From Penium margaritaceum (lineage: Eukaryota > Streptophyta > Zygnematophyceae > Desmidiales > Peniaceae): a stretch of DNA of 52,243 nucleotides. The position numbers and the translations under genes were made by a program. Positions 50,767-52,243 of this stretch are shown piece by piece. Positions within the stretch are counted from its first letter, which is position 1; each line of letters starts with the position of its first letter. A model generated the notes under the pieces. It was not told the origin of the DNA. It worked only from the letters and a program-made list of their open reading frames with translations, and made no database searches. The stretch covers positions 81,358-133,600 of the forward strand of contig SZWC01002429.1 of the NCBI GenBank assembly GCA_023375785.1, in the 5' to 3' direction.

Positions 50767-51404
50767 TGAGAAGATGCGTGGAAGCTTCCTAGCGACACGC
50801 CCGCTGACTCAGTGCCTAGTCAGACGGTGACGACAGCCACCAGTCGTGCACACACCGGCAAGGGTCTGGCTAGGAGACACAATGCAAAGTGTCAGAACGC
50901 TTCAATAGCATTTGCAGAGAGAGATGACAAATGACAGGTCCATGGCATAAGTGCCTGCCGCGGCACACGGCGGGTGTCGCACGCGGCAGTGCAAGATTTG
51001 TCCTCAAACCGGCCCAAAACCACTATTTTGGCTGTAACTCTGCACAGACATATCAGAAGGCTACGTCGTCTGGACCTAGACGTGCAAAATCAAAAGCCAG
51101 ACGCTACGATTGGTCACATGCATGCATCCAGCATCAAGTGGTGGACACACAATACAAAAACATACAAATCGGGCCCACGGCCAGTCCACCGATAAACTCT
51201 TGTGTGCTGCAAAAAAACAGCAACAGGTCCCGGGTAGCGTCAAGAGCTCTGGAATGGTCGTCAGTCAGCTCCAGGATGGTAGTCCACCACCAGATGATGC
51301 ACCGGTGCCTCCAGGGTCCGCATCAAGGATCTGCACGAGTATGGACACGACCAAGTGGTCACAGCAAACTGTATAGGCCGACATGAACGTCACAAATTAC
51401 AACA
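50767..51404 (-). repeat. 5' LTR of copia D
   Basis: 638 bp, pairs with 46404-47047; sense start TGTTGTAATTTGTGACG, sense end CGCATCTTCTCA. Confidence 0.93.
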
Positions 51405-51444
51405 ATCACAACAGAGCACAATGAGACGTACGAAAAAACCAACA
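51405..51444 (-). repeat. Sense 5' tip of the 5' LTR of copia A
   Basis: Forty bases separated from 45590-46403 by element D. Compare LTR-A starts at 2513-2550 (plus) and 15930-15967 (minus): TGTTGGTT ... CTCATTGTGCTCTGTTGT. Confidence 0.88.
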
Positions 51445-51449
51445 CTTCT

Positions 51450-51896
51450 TGGCAATCTCATTTTGGTATCAGAGCAAATGAGCCGCAGCTCGTTGTGTCG
51501 TGCAGCTGAGACGCATCTTTCACTCTTCTTGCTCGATTATTAACGAAAATAACTACATAGATGTATCGCTATCACCTCCTATCGAAGTAGAGGAGTGCAC
51601 GGAGCACACCATTGGGACATTGCTGTTGTGGGAAAGTCTCGGATTACCTTGTTCAATGGTAGGGCTGTGGCGTTTTCCATAATAGCCAGGAGCCCTACGA
51701 CAACGTTTACGACGTTGAGGAGTAGCTTAACCGACATTGGCGAATGTTCTGCAACGCGTCGGGACGTCGCGGTTAACAGGGGAAAAAGGGTACGGCGATG
51801 ACGTACATGAGTGCCTCAACTCCGCTTACAGGAATTATGGTAATTAAATTTCTTTTCAAGCATTATTCACCCTAGGAGTTTTGCGCAGACCAGCAG
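51450..51896 (+). mobile_element. End of LTR C, intact PBS and leader of a second C-type unit (E)
   Basis: TGGCAATCTCA (51450-51460) completes LTR C; TGGTATCAGAGC (51464-51475) is a PBS. The next 50 bp align with the start of C's leader (CAAATGAGCC..AGCT..TTGTGT), after which similarity stops and no CAG triplets follow. 51520-51896 has no frame I can identify. Confidence 0.8.
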
Positions 51897-52243
51897 TGAG
51901 AGTGCGTAGAAGCTTCCTAGCAACACGGCCGCTGACTGGGCGTCAGTGCCTAGTCAGACGGTGACGACAGTCACATGTCGTACACACAACGGCAAGGGTT
52001 TGGCTAGGAGACACAAGTCAAAGTGTCAGAATGCTTCAATATAGCATATGCAGAGAGAAATGACAACTGACAGGTCCAGGGCATAAATACCTGCCGCAGC
52101 GCACGGCGGGTGTCGCACGCGGCAGTCCAAGAACTGTCCTAAAACCGGCCCAAAAGCACTGTTTTGGCCGTAACTCTGCGCACACATGTCAGAATCCTAC
52201 GCCGTCTGAACCTAGACGTGCAGAATCAAAAGACGCACGCAAC
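51897..52243 (-). mobile_element. D-type LTR, runs off the window
   Basis: Starts TGAGAGTGCGTAGAAGCTTCC on the plus strand and aligns with 46404-46760 and 50767-51120. No PBS precedes it, so it is the 3' LTR of a minus-strand element beyond the window or a solo LTR. Contains a sense TATTTATG (plus 52082-52089). Confidence 0.85.

Larger units (their letters stand above)
46404..51404 (-). mobile_element. Copia element D with both LTRs, internally deleted (minus strand)
   Basis: 5.0 kb. 3' LTR 46404-47047 (644 bp), 5' LTR 50767-51404 (638 bp), PBS 50755-50766, leader, gag, RT, RNase H, polypurine tract 47048-47057. Flanks GACAC and ATCAC (46399-46403, 51405-51409) would be a decayed 5-bp duplication. 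Zinc knuckle, protease and integrase are missing: gag reading stops at 48868 and the pre-RT block (SGDPFTKALGL) starts at about the same place. Same lineage as A, with LTRs related to C and F. Confidence 0.92.
36891..51444 (-). mobile_element. Copia element A, complete with both LTRs (minus strand; interrupted by D at 46404-51404 and by an 850-bp LTR-like insert at 39709)
   Basis: Excluding inserts, about 8.7 kb. Sense order: 5' LTR (51444-51405 plus 46403-45590), PBS 45589-45578, CAG leader, gag from ATG 44209, protease, integrase, Pro/Ala minisatellite, RT, RNase H, 3' LTR 37711-36891. Target duplication CTTCC/CTTCT in LTR C. The two LTRs differ visibly (often more than 10%), so insertion is old, in line with the many stops. 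It is the full-length counterpart of truncated A1. Confidence 0.9.

Overview
The window is a eukaryotic, repeat-dominated locus. It holds the 3' end of one host gene, an ABCC-type ABC transporter with a spliceosomal intron, followed by about 49 kb of nested LTR retrotransposons of the Ty1/copia and Ty3/gypsy (chromovirus) types. Most primer-binding sites match initiator tRNA-Met as in plant elements (TGGTATCAGAGC), and the decay pattern looks like CpG and CHG cytosine methylation. A large-genome photosynthetic eukaryote, perhaps a streptophyte alga, is my best guess, at low confidence. Nothing here is prokaryotic.

Layout. (1) 1-3620: last two exons of the ABCC gene. The last exon appears three times around two single-N joins (820, 2729), probably a scaffolding artefact; the middle piece carries LTR fragments F and A-type. 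(2) 3640-16913: decayed chromovirus I (+), split by minus-strand copia A1, which is itself split by minus-strand copia B (9075-15353; 771-bp LTRs, TSD CTAGC). (3) 16914-30715: old copia H (+), split by chromovirus G (21392-28133) and by a 405-bp TRIM (28926-29330). (4) 30716-51896: element C (+), with gag-like reading frames but no recognisable reverse transcriptase or integrase. Its 3' LTR is split by minus-strand copia A (36891-51444), whose own 5' LTR is split by minus-strand copia D (46404-51404). After C's second LTR a PBS and leader follow again, so the structure is LTR-internal-LTR-internal. (5) From 51897 another D-type LTR runs off the window.

No element is intact. In-frame stops, frameshifts and catalytic substitutions (integrase D to N in A and B, RT YVDD to YVED in A and YAND in D) show they are dead copies. 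A, A1, D and C share an organisation that I do not recognise as a described hallmark: a long 5' leader of degenerate CAG triplets (sense strand), and in A, A1 and D a cluster of TGACGTCA palindromes just before the gag start. Element B instead has a PBS matching the anticodon arm of initiator tRNA-Met, with further similarity to its D arm. These leader features, element C's pol-less coding region and the miniature TRIM are the most interesting content. All identities are from reading motifs by eye; no database search was made.
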